A stretch of DNA of 64,000 nucleotides from Kiritimatiellia bacterium (GCA_027493775.1 JAOSKE010000001.1:1258917-1322916), one strand, 5' to 3'; positions 41,021 through 51,383 are shown, counted from the first letter of the stretch. Program-made: numbers and translations. The notes: generated by a model not told the origin, from the letters alone.

Positions 41021-41112
41021 AACGCCGCATCCACAGTCGCTTTGACCTCGGAGCAGCCATTTCGTTCGTTCCTCCTCGGTACAAAGGTTTAACGCCGGTG
41101 GCGCTTAATTCC

Positions 41113-42728
41113 TTACATATCTTCCGGAATTGTGACGTGAACCCTGGCGGGGGCGGATGTTGTGGTATAGCCTTCGGAGTCCACAACCGTTGCCACCCAG
41201 GTGCACAAACCGGTCTCAAGCGCACGCCAGGCATAGCTGAACGCTAGGCCATTTGTGGCGGCGATCTCCACCCCGTCGAGGTTCAAGCGTATCAAAAACG
41301 GCCCACGTTCCACCGAAACAACCTCCGCGCCGATACTCAGCGTCTCTCCAAGCGCAAGCGCAGTGCCGTCATCCGGTTCGGTCAAAACAACGGCCGGGTC
41401 TTTCCGGCCCTTGATTTGAACCCAGACCGGCACACGCGCCGAACGACGGACACGCCCTCGGTGTTCACAACCGTGGCGACGAGATGATGCGCGCCCGGCG
41501 CCGCCGCTTTCCACTCCAACCGGTACGGCGCGTTGGTTGCGAAACCGAGCGCCACGCCACCGGAGAAAAAGGTGACGCGCCGTACACGTTGATCGGGGAC
41601 ATCCACGTTCGCCTCAATCGTGATCGAATCTCCTTCGGAGTAGCGCGCGTCGGAGCGCGGCTCAACAATTTGAATTTGCGGACGCTCCGCCGTGCCAGCG
41701 GCGCGCGGTTCCAGCAACACCGCGCGTTCCTCCTCGCCAAGCAGCGCATATCCGGCGATCGCGCCGGTGTCATTAATTCCGCGCGCTTCGACAATCAACC
41801 ACGGCTTGTCTGCCTCCACCAATTCATTCAAATCCGCCATGCCGCCATCGCGCGCCACAAACGCGCGGTCATCGTCTTCGTGACTGCTCACAAAAAGTCC
41901 GACGACAACGCCGTCTTTGTTCACGCCATGCGCAACGCTATACACATTCGCCAACGTATCGAGATCATCCACGTCCGCTATTTTTGAAAAACGCGCGGCG
42001 TGGGTCGCGTTGCTCTGCTCGGCATAGCCGACGGCAACGCCATCGGCAGACAATGCCAGCGCCGCGCTGCTCCAATCGGGCGACAGCGGCGCGGTCATTG
42101 AAAAACTTCCGTCTGAATGAAGAATAAACGCGCGACTGACATAATCATCGTCCGGTCGGGGTTCGACCTGTCCCGCAATATCGCCCACATCATTCACGGC
42201 GCGCGCCAGACTTGCGCCATGATCGCGCAACGCTTCGGGAACAGACACGCCGTCCACCGTCCAAACCAACGCGCGCGTTCCCTCTTCGCTTTCTCCGCCC
42301 CCCACGAGCGCCCCGAAATTATTTAGTCCGAAAACAAACCCTTCCCGGAAACCATCGGGCAGCGGCAGCTCTTCCATCCCATGCTCCCCGCTCCACCGAA
42401 ACGGGCGCAACCGCTCCTCGTCATCTTCCGCCTCGCCCGCAACCTGACCGCGGTCATTGATTGCATACGCGCGGCTGATATTTCCGCCACGCGTTCCGAG
42501 ATCGCGCATCCCTTCTTCCGGAGTCCATAAAAAGGCGCGCAGGTTCCCCTCCTTTGTCTCCGCCTCTCCAACCACCCAGCCACGCTGATTGATCGCATAG
42601 GCGCGGCTGTTCGCGCCACCCAGGGTCCCCAGATCGCGGACATCATACGTCGCTTCCTCGCCGTGTACGTCCGCAAGCGCAAGCGGAAGGAGGAACAACG
42701 CCATCAAGAATGAATGAACGCGAAACAT
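41113..42728 (-). CDS. Extracellular HAF-repeat protein with Ig-like C-terminus, one frameshift
   Basis: Repeats YDVRDLGTLGGANSRAYAINQRGWVVGEA / MRDLGTRGGNISRAYAINDRGQVAGEA; missing T near 41442-41443. Confidence 0.82.
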
Positions 42729-42746
42729 GGAGGAAGAGCGGACGAA

Positions 42747-43493
42747 TCAAAACGAATAGGCGAGCGTAACACCAAACGAGGTGTCTTGCTTGTCTTTTCC
42801 TTCCGCCGGGCGGCTGTCATGGTCGCTCTCCAGCCTCAACTTCACCGACACCTGTTCATCCAAATCCATTTTCAACTCCAAAAATGCCTTTACGAGAACC
42901 CGTCCGTCCTCCTCCTGCAACTCAGGCACCCACTCGATTCCCTGCTTGAGTTGTGAAACAGCCGTGAGCTTGCACTCGTAGTATTCCGCAAGCCGCAGCG
43001 CGGGATAAGCATCGCGCTCTCCCGCCTTCTTCTCCCACACCCCCGCCGGGCCGATTTCCGCGCGAAGCTCTTGCGCCGTTTCGCGTATCAGAAAATAGCC
43101 GTAGGCTGGGCCCAACACGACTCTGTAGTCCAGTTCGGCAATGCCGTCATAAAGAAATTCACCGTTCAGCGAAAGATAACTCCGGAAGTTCAACTCCCTG
43201 AGGTGGGAAGCCTCAGCCCTCACCCGTTCGCGCGTCCGCTCGCTATCTGTCTCGCCGATTTCACCGCGCAACTTGAGCACCGTCTCATTTTTCTCGCGCT
43301 TGTTCTTCACCTCAATCTGGGCGCGGGTCTGGATGGAGTCCTTGTTCCCTTCCGTCAGATTCACTCCTGCTTCAATTTTCCGCGTCCAGGCGCCCTTCTT
43401 TTTCTTCGCCTTCGGTGCACCCATCGCATCTGTGGACAGCGCAACACACAGCGCGAAAATCAAAAGTTGGAGAAACCGAACAGAGCGACTCAT
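42747..43493 (-). CDS. DUF481-like outer-membrane beta-barrel protein
   Basis: Signal peptide; 'WTRKIEAGVNLTEGNKDSIQTRAQIEVKNKR'; C-terminal aromatic ..SFGVTLAYSF. Confidence 0.78.
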   Translation of the reverse strand: MSRSVRFLQLLIFALCVALSTDAMGAPKAKKKKGAWTRKIEAGVNLTEGNKDSIQTRAQIEVKNKREKNETVLKLRGEIGETDSERTRERVRAEASHLRELNFRSYLSLNGEFLYDGIAELDYRVVLGPAYGYFLIRETAQELRAEIGPAGVWEKKAGERDAYPALRLAEYYECKLTAVSQLKQGIEWVPELQEEDGRVLVKAFLELKMDLDEQVSVKLRLESDHDSRPAEGKDKQDTSFGVTLAYSF

Positions 43494-43500
43494 TGACGTT

Positions 43501-44004
43501 TTATTTTTGAGAATCGTCCTCGGCCACCGTTTCCTCAGCAATCGCCTGAATTTGCGGCATCATCTTTGCTATCACGCGTTGACTCATCTCCATGGAACGT
43601 CTGGTCAACTCAGGCTGTTTTGCCGTATAGGCGCGCCCCGCCTCGGAACTATAAAACGCAGTAAGCGCCTTCAATTCCTCTTCATTAAAGGTTTCCGCAT
43701 AGAGCGCAATATAATCGTCCTTCAACTTGTCCCAACTCATTGCTTCGGACATCAAATCCATCATCTTCGAGATCGTCCGAGTGCCCGCCTCTATTTCTTT
43801 TGGAGAGGCGGAAGGCGGGCTTTGCGTAGCCATTTGCATTGCGACACTTTCTTTCACGGACCCGAATGTGTTCTCGATGACGAGTTTCATATCCATCGCA
43901 TCGAGCAGTTTTTCTGCCAGCGCACGGCGCTCTGCCGATGCAGCGGGCGCCATCGTCGCACCCGCAAATAACACAACGAACATCAGACTCAGTAACTTTT
44001 TCAC
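43501..44004 (-). CDS. DUF2059-like secreted protein
   Basis: Signal peptide; 'DDYIALYAETFNEEELKALTAFYSSEAGRAYTAKQPEL'. Confidence 0.8.
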   Translation of the reverse strand: MKKLLSLMFVVLFAGATMAPAASAERRALAEKLLDAMDMKLVIENTFGSVKESVAMQMATQSPPSASPKEIEAGTRTISKMMDLMSEAMSWDKLKDDYIALYAETFNEEELKALTAFYSSEAGRAYTAKQPELTRRSMEMSQRVIAKMMPQIQAIAEETVAEDDSQK

Positions 44005-44242
44005 TTGCCTACCCTCTCCTTTGGATGTGGTCTGTCTTCAAGAACGTCGCTCCGCCGCTCGGAAAGCGCATGATCGGGGATACAGTGAAAAAGGTGTCTT
44101 TTCTGTCCGACCTCATCAATCGCGCGAAGTCGGAGCAACCTACGTGCTCCGCTTCGACTGCCCCGGCATGGCGTATGAATGAAATTCGCATAGCCACCTG
44201 ACTTGACTTTCGCGGCGTATCCGCCTAATTCTGACACCCGAT

Positions 44243-44316
44243 TGCCCGATGGTGTAACGGTAGCACAGCAGATTCTGGATCTGTTTGTCTAGGTTCAAAT
44301 CCTAGTCGGGCAACCA
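44243..44316 (+). tRNA. tRNA-Gln (anticodon CTG), encoded CCA
   Basis: Acceptor TGCCCGA/TCGGGCA, anticodon loop TTCTGGA, T arm CTAGG-TTCAAAT-CCTAG, ends ACCA. Confidence 0.93.
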
Positions 44317-44335
44317 TCCCCCGAAACAATCGCGC

Positions 44336-45433
44336 CTACTTCACACGCATCGGCATCAGCACGTAGAGGAACGGCTGATCATTGCGAAGCACACCGGGGC
44401 TCAAATCGTCACTGACATCAAGCGTCACTTCATCGCTCGCAAGGTTGCGCAGCGGCTCCATCAAAAAGTCGGGGTTGAACGCAACCGTGATCTCTTTCCC
44501 AGAATACTTGATCGCCACCTTTTCCTTCGCCTCTCCAACATCGTTCACAATGGCGGAGACTTCGAGATGGCCCTTGGTAAAGCGAAGGGTCACAGGTGTG
44601 TTGCGATCCGTCAGCAGCAGAGCCACGCGGCGAACGGCGTTCATCACCAATTCGCGCTCCAGCGTAATCCGCTCGTCAGAGCCTTGCGGAATGACCTGAC
44701 GGAAATTCGGGTAGCTGTGATCCACCAGCTTTGAAATCAAGTGCATGTTGTCGAATTCCAGCGAAATCTGGTTGTCAGAAATCTGAATTCGCACGTCCCC
44801 TTCCGGCTTCAACGACTTCAAGAGCTCCTGAACCGTCTTGGTCGGCACAATCCACTCGCCTTCCATCGCAGGAGAAATGGACTCCTCCTCCTGCTCCCAC
44901 ATCGCCATGCGCCGCCCATCCGTGGCGACGACATTGAGCTTGCCGTCCTTGAAGCTCAACAGCACCCCGTTCAACATCGGGCGGGACTCATCGCTCGACG
45001 CGGCGTAATGCGTGGACTGAAGCATGTTTTTGAAGAGCTTCTGGCTGATGGAATACACCTTGTCGCCCGAAAATTTGGGCATCGGCGGAAATTCATCCTC
45101 CGAGATGCCGAAAATTTTGTAGTACGCGGAGCCGGACTGAATCGTCGCCGCGTCCTTGTCGTCCACGTCCAGCTCGATCTCATTCGTCGGCAGCTCTTTG
45201 AAAATCTGGAAAACCCGTTTCGCCGGGAGCGTCGTGCCGCCGCTGCGCGCGATTTTCGCCTCCACAGACGTGCGGATCGTCACCTCCAGGTCCGTCGCCG
45301 TCAGCCACAGGCGATCCTGGTCGGCCTTCAAATAGACATTGTACAACACCGGTAGCGTGGAACGTGTGGATACAATGGCTTGCACCTTTTGCAGGCCTTC
45401 GAGCAAGGCGTCTTTATTGACGGACAGCTTCAT
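44336..45433 (-). CDS. dnaN: DNA polymerase III beta subunit (sliding clamp)
   Basis: MKLSVNKDALLEGLQKVQAIVSTRSTLPVLYNVYLKA..; C-term VLMPMRVK. Confidence 0.97.
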   Translation of the reverse strand: MKLSVNKDALLEGLQKVQAIVSTRSTLPVLYNVYLKADQDRLWLTATDLEVTIRTSVEAKIARSGGTTLPAKRVFQIFKELPTNEIELDVDDKDAATIQSGSAYYKIFGISEDEFPPMPKFSGDKVYSISQKLFKNMLQSTHYAASSDESRPMLNGVLLSFKDGKLNVVATDGRRMAMWEQEEESISPAMEGEWIVPTKTVQELLKSLKPEGDVRIQISDNQISLEFDNMHLISKLVDHSYPNFRQVIPQGSDERITLERELVMNAVRRVALLLTDRNTPVTLRFTKGHLEVSAIVNDVGEAKEKVAIKYSGKEITVAFNPDFLMEPLRNLASDEVTLDVSDDLSPGVLRNDQPFLYVLMPMRVK

Positions 45434-45709
45434 GTGGTCTTCCCTCGTGTACTTTTACCAACACCGAATATGAATTCTGATTAAATAAAATTTAACAAAT
45501 AATCTTCTTATTATGCCTGATGATAACCTCGACAACAAGCCTTCCGTGGCGATGAATCAGGGGTTTCCCGGCTGTTTCGATCTGTGAATAATGACGGGAT
45601 AACCCGCCCGCGCACTGTCGTTGCTGTGGAGACTTTCATCTTGTTCACATTTGGAAACAGGTCGTTCACAAAATTGCCAATTTTTTCAACAGGTTATCAA
45701 AAGCCCCAT
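45434..45709. other. Candidate replication origin (dnaA-dnaN spacer)
   Basis: AT-rich stretch ~45473-45520 (attaaataaaatttaacaaataatcttcttattat); TGTGAATAA (=TTATTCACA) at 45583-45591, TTGTTCACA at 45641-45649, TCGTTCACA at 45662-45670. Confidence 0.6.
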
Positions 45710-47059
45710 TCACGTGCGTTTGCCGAGGCGCTGTTGCAAAACCAGCATGTTCTGTCGGAACATTGAATCTTGTTTCAAGCGATTGGCCACCAGCCGATAA
45801 GCATGAAGCACCGTCGCGTGGTTGCGCCCGAATGCCGCGCCGATGGTCGGGAGGGAGTTCTGCGTCATCTCCCGGCAGAAATACATCGCCACCTGCCTCG
45901 GGAACGCGATGGACTTCGGGCGACGATTGCTCGTCATATCCGCCATGCGCAGATCGAAATGATCCGCGACGACCTTCTGAATCTCCTCCATCGTCAGCGT
46001 TTCCTGCTTTTCCTGATCCAACATTGCGCGTAGCAGATATTCCAACACTTCCAGCGTCAGCGTGCGCCCGGTTAAGGAGGAATAAGAAACGGCGCGAATC
46101 AACGCGCCTTCCAGGCGCCGAATGTTGGAGCGGATTTTCTCGGCGAGATAGTTGATGATTTCATCCGGAAGATTCAGGCGCAGTTGCTCCTGCTTCTTCC
46201 GCAAAATCGCAATCCGCGTTTCCAAATCCGGCAACTCAAGCTCCGTCACCAGCCCCCACTCGAAACGGGACACGAGACGGTGTTCAAGGCCCGGAATTTC
46301 GCTCGCGGGCCGGTCGCACGTCAGCACAATCTGTTTGCGGCTGTCATACAGCGCGTTGAACGTGTGAAAAAACTCCTCCTGCATTCGCTCCTTGCCGCCG
46401 AGAAATTGAATGTCGTCAATCAGCAGCACATCCACGCCGCGATATTTTTTGCGGAACTGCACCAGCGCCTTGCGTTGCAGCGCGTCAATGTACTCGTTCG
46501 TGAACGCCTCGCACGTCACGTAGGAAACGGTTGCCTTTGTCTGCGCGTTCACCGAGTGGCCGATCGCCTGCATCAAATGCGTTTTGCCCAAGCCCACCCC
46601 GCCATACAAGAACAGCGGATTGTAGGCGCGGCCCGGCGATTGGGCGACGGCAAGGGAGGCGGCGTGCGGGAAATTGTTTGAAGGTCCGACGATGAAGGAA
46701 TCAAACGTGTACTGCTGATTGAGCGTTGGCTTCTGTTGCTGTGCGGGCTTTTCGCGCTCGGGCGCGCGGGGCGGCTCAGGCTTGACCGGCTTGGTCGGCG
46801 CCGGTTCGGAAATGGAGCGCGAGACCGTGAACGCAATCGCCAGTTGTGAACCGTGCGAGAGCGTGACCGCGTCTTGAATCAACGGAAGATAATTTTCCTC
46901 CAACCAGCTTTGATAAAAATTGTTTTGCACCGAAAGAACGAGCTTGTCGTTCTCCATGGACGCGGCCTCAATTACCGCAATCCAACGATCGAAAACATCT
47001 TTCGACAACGTGGACTTTAAATGTTTACAGGCTCCCGCCCATACCGCTTCTGCGTTCAT
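45710..47059 (-). CDS. dnaA: Chromosomal replication initiator DnaA
   Basis: LFLYGGVGLGKTHLMQAIGH..VLLIDDIQFLGGKERMQEEFFHTFN..; start taken at MNAEAVWAGACKHL. Confidence 0.97.
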   Translation of the reverse strand: MNAEAVWAGACKHLKSTLSKDVFDRWIAVIEAASMENDKLVLSVQNNFYQSWLEENYLPLIQDAVTLSHGSQLAIAFTVSRSISEPAPTKPVKPEPPRAPEREKPAQQQKPTLNQQYTFDSFIVGPSNNFPHAASLAVAQSPGRAYNPLFLYGGVGLGKTHLMQAIGHSVNAQTKATVSYVTCEAFTNEYIDALQRKALVQFRKKYRGVDVLLIDDIQFLGGKERMQEEFFHTFNALYDSRKQIVLTCDRPASEIPGLEHRLVSRFEWGLVTELELPDLETRIAILRKKQEQLRLNLPDEIINYLAEKIRSNIRRLEGALIRAVSYSSLTGRTLTLEVLEYLLRAMLDQEKQETLTMEEIQKVVADHFDLRMADMTSNRRPKSIAFPRQVAMYFCREMTQNSLPTIGAAFGRNHATVLHAYRLVANRLKQDSMFRQNMLVLQQRLGKRT

Positions 47060-47172
47060 CGAAAACAAATTCCTTGCGCCACCCACCCCTATGGTGGGCG
47101 GCATACGTCACAAACCGCAGAAACAGCGGAAAATCAACGGACTAAAGCAAACGGAACTCGTTGCAAAAGCCA

Positions 47173-47194
47173 CTTATTAACAACTTATTAACAG
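47173..47194. promoter_or_regulatory. Direct repeat CTTATTAACA(A/G) x2 (11-bp period), DnaA-box-like, upstream of dnaA
   Basis: TTATTAACA at 47174 and 47185; further near-box TGTGGATAC at 47309. Confidence 0.45.
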
Positions 47195-47450
47195 CCGTGT
47201 ACACCCCTGTCTCTTGCCTGTGACAGCTTGAAGCTAGGGTGAGGCAATTGATTGAACAAGGGAAATCCCAAAAAGATTGAAACTATTTGCTGATACACAA
47301 GGTTTAGTTGTGGATACTTTAAAAACCGCAATATGTAGATTGAACGCGCGGTGTGTCGTTAGCGCTGAAATGATAGGAAGTTGCGAAGATCGAAAATATT
47401 AAAAGCGCAAAATTATTGCGGAAATCGCACACTTTTGTGAACGCCATAAA

Positions 47451-48590
47451 ATGAAAACAGCAAAAAATAGAAAACAGTCAACAGCCCGGCTCATTGCCGC
47501 CGGCTCCGAAAATTCCGCCGATCTGCGCTATGCCTGTGGCTTTCAACCGACGGATCCGGTGGTGTTGTTGCATACGGCAAGGGAGCGACATCTTGTTGTT
47601 CCCATGCTGGAGCTGGGTCGTGCGCGCAATGAAGCGCCCACCGCAACCGTGCATACGCCGGGCGATCTTGGTTTGTCTCCCAGCGACCGCCGCTCGCTCG
47701 CGGCATGGACTGTCGCCATTACGAAAAAAACAAAGACCCAACGCGTGCGCGTTGATTCCTTTTTTCCCGCCGGCATTATGCGTGCGCTCGAAGCTGCGAA
47801 CGTGCGCGTTGAAATTGCGGACGATGCGCTGTATCCGGAGCGCGAAATAAAAAGCGCAAAAGAAATTGAGTTCATTGCGCAATCGCAACGCGCCGCAGCG
47901 CAGGCCATGCGCGCAGCAGTTGAAGAAATCCGCGCGGCACACGTCAATCGCGCGGGCGAATTAGTCAGCGGCAAAAAAACGCTCAGCTCCGAGCGCTTGC
48001 GGCAACTGATTCAAATCGTTTTGTTGAAAAACGATTGCGACGGCAAAGAAACCATCGCCGCTTGTGGTCGTCATGCGGCGGATCCGCATCATCGCGGCGA
48101 AGGCCCGTTGCGCGCCGGGGAAACCATCGTCCTCGATATTTTTCCGCAACACCTCAAGACCGGCTACTGGGGCGATATTACGCGGACTGTCGTGAAGGGG
48201 CCGGCGAGCGCAGCGTTGAAGCGACTTTATCGCGCCGTGCTGAACGCGCAGCGAGTTGCGCGCGAAATGATTAAGCCCGGGATTCGTGCCGACCAAGTGC
48301 ACCAGAACGTTGCGAGGACGCTATCGTCCGCCGGGTATCAAACGAAAATGCGCGATGGGGTTCCCGTTGGATTCTTTCACGGAACGGGGCACGGCGTGGG
48401 GTTGAGCATCCACGAGAATCCGCGTGTTGCGCTGGCATCCGACGTTCTTCGTGTCGGCCACGTCGTCACGGTTGAACCCGGACTTTATTATCCCGAACTC
48501 GGTGGCGTACGAATTGAAGACACCGTTGCGGTGACAAAGAGCGGCGCAAAAATTCTGGCCGCGTGTCCCTATACGTTCGAGATCAAATGA
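47451..48590 (+). CDS. M24 family (Xaa-Pro) aminopeptidase
   Basis: Metal-ligand motifs VLDIFPQHLKTGYWGDITRTV, FFHGTGHGVGLSIHE, VEPGLYYPELGGVRIEDTV. Confidence 0.9.
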   Translation: MKTAKNRKQSTARLIAAGSENSADLRYACGFQPTDPVVLLHTARERHLVVPMLELGRARNEAPTATVHTPGDLGLSPSDRRSLAAWTVAITKKTKTQRVRVDSFFPAGIMRALEAANVRVEIADDALYPEREIKSAKEIEFIAQSQRAAAQAMRAAVEEIRAAHVNRAGELVSGKKTLSSERLRQLIQIVLLKNDCDGKETIAACGRHAADPHHRGEGPLRAGETIVLDIFPQHLKTGYWGDITRTVVKGPASAALKRLYRAVLNAQRVAREMIKPGIRADQVHQNVARTLSSAGYQTKMRDGVPVGFFHGTGHGVGLSIHENPRVALASDVLRVGHVVTVEPGLYYPELGGVRIEDTVAVTKSGAKILAACPYTFEIK

Positions 48591-49416
48591 TGCGCCTCAT
48601 TGTGAATATCCTGGTTGGGTGCGGCGCGCTTTGGCTGCTCGCGCGTTGGTTCGAATGGAAGAACGTGTACGCGCCGACGAGCGAAATTGAGGCGACGCCG
48701 GAATCGGTCGGACTGGAGTTCGAGGAGATTGAGTTCATTGCAGAGGACGGCGTCCGCCTGCACGGGTGGTGGATTTCCCACCCGGAGGCGCGCGGCACCA
48801 TTCTTTACTGTCACGGGAATGGCTCAAATATCGGCAACCGCGTGAATCTATGTCGCGATCTGCACGCGCTGGGTGTGAACATTTTTATTTTTGACTATCG
48901 CGGCTATGGGCGCAGTCGCGGATGGAGCACAGAACAGGGAACCTACCGCGACGCCCGCGCGGCGTATGAAGTGATTCGCGCGAAGTATGACGACATGGAG
49001 AGCCCGCCTGTTCTCGTGTACGGCGCCTCGCTCGGCGCCTGTATCGCGGCGCAGTTGGCGCTGGATAAACCCGTCGTCGGCGCGGTGTTCGAGGCGGGCT
49101 TTAGCAGCGTCGTGGATGTGGGCAAACACCTCTTTCCCAACTTGCCCGTGAGTCTTATTTCGCGCTTTCGCTATGAAGCCGACCGGCGTGTCGCGCAAAT
49201 TCGCGCCCCGAAACTGTTTGCCTCCTCACGCGACGACCAGTTGATCCCTTTAATCTCGGGCAAAAGCTGTATGACGCCGCCGCAGAGCCGAAAGCCTTTT
49301 TTGAACTGCGCGGGCCGCATGGCGAGACCGGCTGGAACGAAACCCCCGCCTTTTGGCCGGCCCTCGCGGCCTTTGTTGACCAGGCCCTTCCGCGCTCGAC
49401 GGAAAACACAAAATAG
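48587..49416 (+). CDS. Alpha/beta hydrolase (BEM46-like), one frameshift
   Basis: RGTILYCHGNGSNIGNRVNLCRDLHALGVNIFIFDYRGYGRS..VYGASLGACIAAQLA; missing T at 49249-49251 restores FNLGQKLYDAAAEPKAFFELRGPHGETGWNET.. Confidence 0.87.
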
Positions 49417-49475
49417 CGTACAAAATATACGTGTTCTGTGCTTGGACTGTCACTAGGTGAAGACAACAGGAGTGT

Positions 49476-50009
49476 ATGCCGATGAATGCGTGGAAGACTG
49501 TACTGGCTATTTTGTGCGCAACCGCGATCACGGCTGTCGCACAAGTCCCCGAACACGACGGCGCTGCGGACGCTGCGCGTGTTCGCCCGGATCGCATGCA
49601 CCGGGGAATGGAGTTGAGCAGGTTGCTCGACGACGAGGCGGCGGTAAAAAAACTCGGCCTCACCGCAGAACAGGTTGCGGCCGTTCACGAGCGCACGGCC
49701 GAGACGCAGGAAAAAATCGTGATGCTTCGCTCGTCCGTGGAGCTGGCGGAGCGAAACCTGCGCCAGCTCATGCGCGCGGATGCGTTGAATCGCGACGAAG
49801 TTCTGAAGGCTGTTGATGCGGCGAATAAGGCGAGCGCAAAACTGCGAACGGCGATGATCGAGGAACAGCTCGCATTTGCCGACATCGTCGGCCCGGAGGC
49901 CCTGAGAAAGGCGCGGCGGATGATGCAGAAGCAGGCGCAAAAACCGGAGGAGGAAAAAGCCCCGCGAAAGAAACGCGCTCCGAAGACGCCGCCCAACGCA
50001 AACAAATAG
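49476..50009 (+). CDS. Spy/CpxP-like periplasmic protein
   Basis: Signal peptide; helical 'KKLGLTAEQVAAVHERTAETQEKI..'. Confidence 0.6.
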   Translation: MPMNAWKTVLAILCATAITAVAQVPEHDGAADAARVRPDRMHRGMELSRLLDDEAAVKKLGLTAEQVAAVHERTAETQEKIVMLRSSVELAERNLRQLMRADALNRDEVLKAVDAANKASAKLRTAMIEEQLAFADIVGPEALRKARRMMQKQAQKPEEEKAPRKKRAPKTPPNANK

Positions 50010-50017
50010 AAACGCGC

Positions 50018-51298
50018 TTATTCTTCGCGTTCGATATCAGCGCCGAGATCGCGCAGGCGTTCGTCCACCTGTTCGTAGCCACGGTCTATAACTTCAGCGC
50101 TTTCGATGACGCTTGTTCCACGCGCACAGAGCGCGGCGATGAGCATCGCCATCCCGGCGCGAATATCCGGCGAGCTCATGTGAATCGCTCGCAGCCGCGC
50201 GGGGCCTTCGACCACGACGCGGTGCGGGTCGCACTGCACGAGTCGAGCGCCCATTTCAATGAGGCGATCAACGAAGTACATTCGACTCTCAAACAGCTTT
50301 TCGAAGAACAGCACGCTTCCGCGAGCCTGTGTTGCGAGTACAATCAGCACGCTCATCAAATCGGACGGGAACATCGGCCAGACCCCGTCTTCAATCTTCG
50401 AAATCGCTCCGCCAAAATCGCGCTTTATCCGAAAGAAACGATGTGCTGGTTGAAGAAGCGAATCGCCGTCGCCTTTCCATGTCAAACCGAGCCGCGCGAA
50501 AGGGCGACCGATCACCGCGCGAACTTCATTGTCTGGCAATCCAGTCACACTCAGTTCCCCGCCCGTCACCGCAGCCGCTGCGAGATAGCTCCCGGCTTCG
50601 ATATAATCGGGGCCAATCGTGTGTTCCGTGCCGCCCAACCGGTCAACGCCGGCAATCGTGATGCGATTTGTTCCAACCCCTTCAATGTGCGCGCCCATTT
50701 TGATGAGCAGGGCGCAGAGGTCTTGCACATGCGGCTCACAAGCCGCGTTGTAGATGCACGTTTCGCCGTCCGCCGTCGCTGCGGCCATGATCAGATTTTC
50801 CGTAGCGGTGACGCTCGCTTCTTCCAGAAGAATGGAGGCCCCCCGCAGACGTTTCTTTGCGCTGAAACCGAAAAAATCGCCGCCTTCGAGCTTCACCCCC
50901 ATTGCGCGGAGGCCCGCGAGGTGCGTGTCCACGCGTCGCCGCCCGATCACGTCGCCGCCCGGCGGATAAATACTCGCCCGGCCCAAACGCGCGATCATCG
51001 GCCCAGCAAAAAGAATCGAAGCGCGGACGCGCATACAGAGTTCACGGTCGAGTTTGGTTTTTCTAATCCGCTCCGCGCGCAGCGTGACACTGCGTCCCCG
51101 CAAGTTCGTTTCCACGCCCAGTCCGGCGAGGAGTTCGAGCAGCACGCGGACGTCATTGATCAGCGGAAGATTGTGCAGCGTCACCGGTTGATCGGTCAGC
51201 AGGCACGCGGCGAGCATCGGCAGCGCGGCGTTTTTGTTTCCAACCGGCGTGAACGTCCCGGAAATCCGGCGCTGTCCTTTGATAATGAGGCGACTCAC
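50018..51298 (-). CDS. murA: UDP-N-acetylglucosamine 1-carboxyvinyltransferase, Asp at catalytic Cys position
   Basis: GTFTPVGNKNAALPMLAACLLTDQPVTLHNLP; RASILFAGPMIARLGRASIYPPGGDVIGRRRVDTHLAGL. Confidence 0.93.
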   Translation of the reverse strand: MSRLIIKGQRRISGTFTPVGNKNAALPMLAACLLTDQPVTLHNLPLINDVRVLLELLAGLGVETNLRGRSVTLRAERIRKTKLDRELCMRVRASILFAGPMIARLGRASIYPPGGDVIGRRRVDTHLAGLRAMGVKLEGGDFFGFSAKKRLRGASILLEEASVTATENLIMAAATADGETCIYNAACEPHVQDLCALLIKMGAHIEGVGTNRITIAGVDRLGGTEHTIGPDYIEAGSYLAAAAVTGGELSVTGLPDNEVRAVIGRPFARLGLTWKGDGDSLLQPAHRFFRIKRDFGGAISKIEDGVWPMFPSDLMSVLIVLATQARGSVLFFEKLFESRMYFVDRLIEMGARLVQCDPHRVVVEGPARLRAIHMSSPDIRAGMAMLIAALCARGTSVIESAEVIDRGYEQVDERLRDLGADIEREE

Positions 51299-51336
51299 CG
51301 TTCCGCCCTTCGCTCGCGCGCGGCGTGAATTAAAAG

Positions 51337-51383
51337 TTCCAAGGCTTGGAAGTGATGTCGAAAAGGACTTCCAAGGGTTGGAA
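51337..51383 (-). repeat. Tandem palindromic repeat, 2 units at 32-bp period, upstream of murA
   Basis: TTCCAAggcTTGGAA (51337) and TTCCAAgggTTGGAA (51369); toward murA reads ..TTGGAActtttaatt. Confidence 0.95.
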
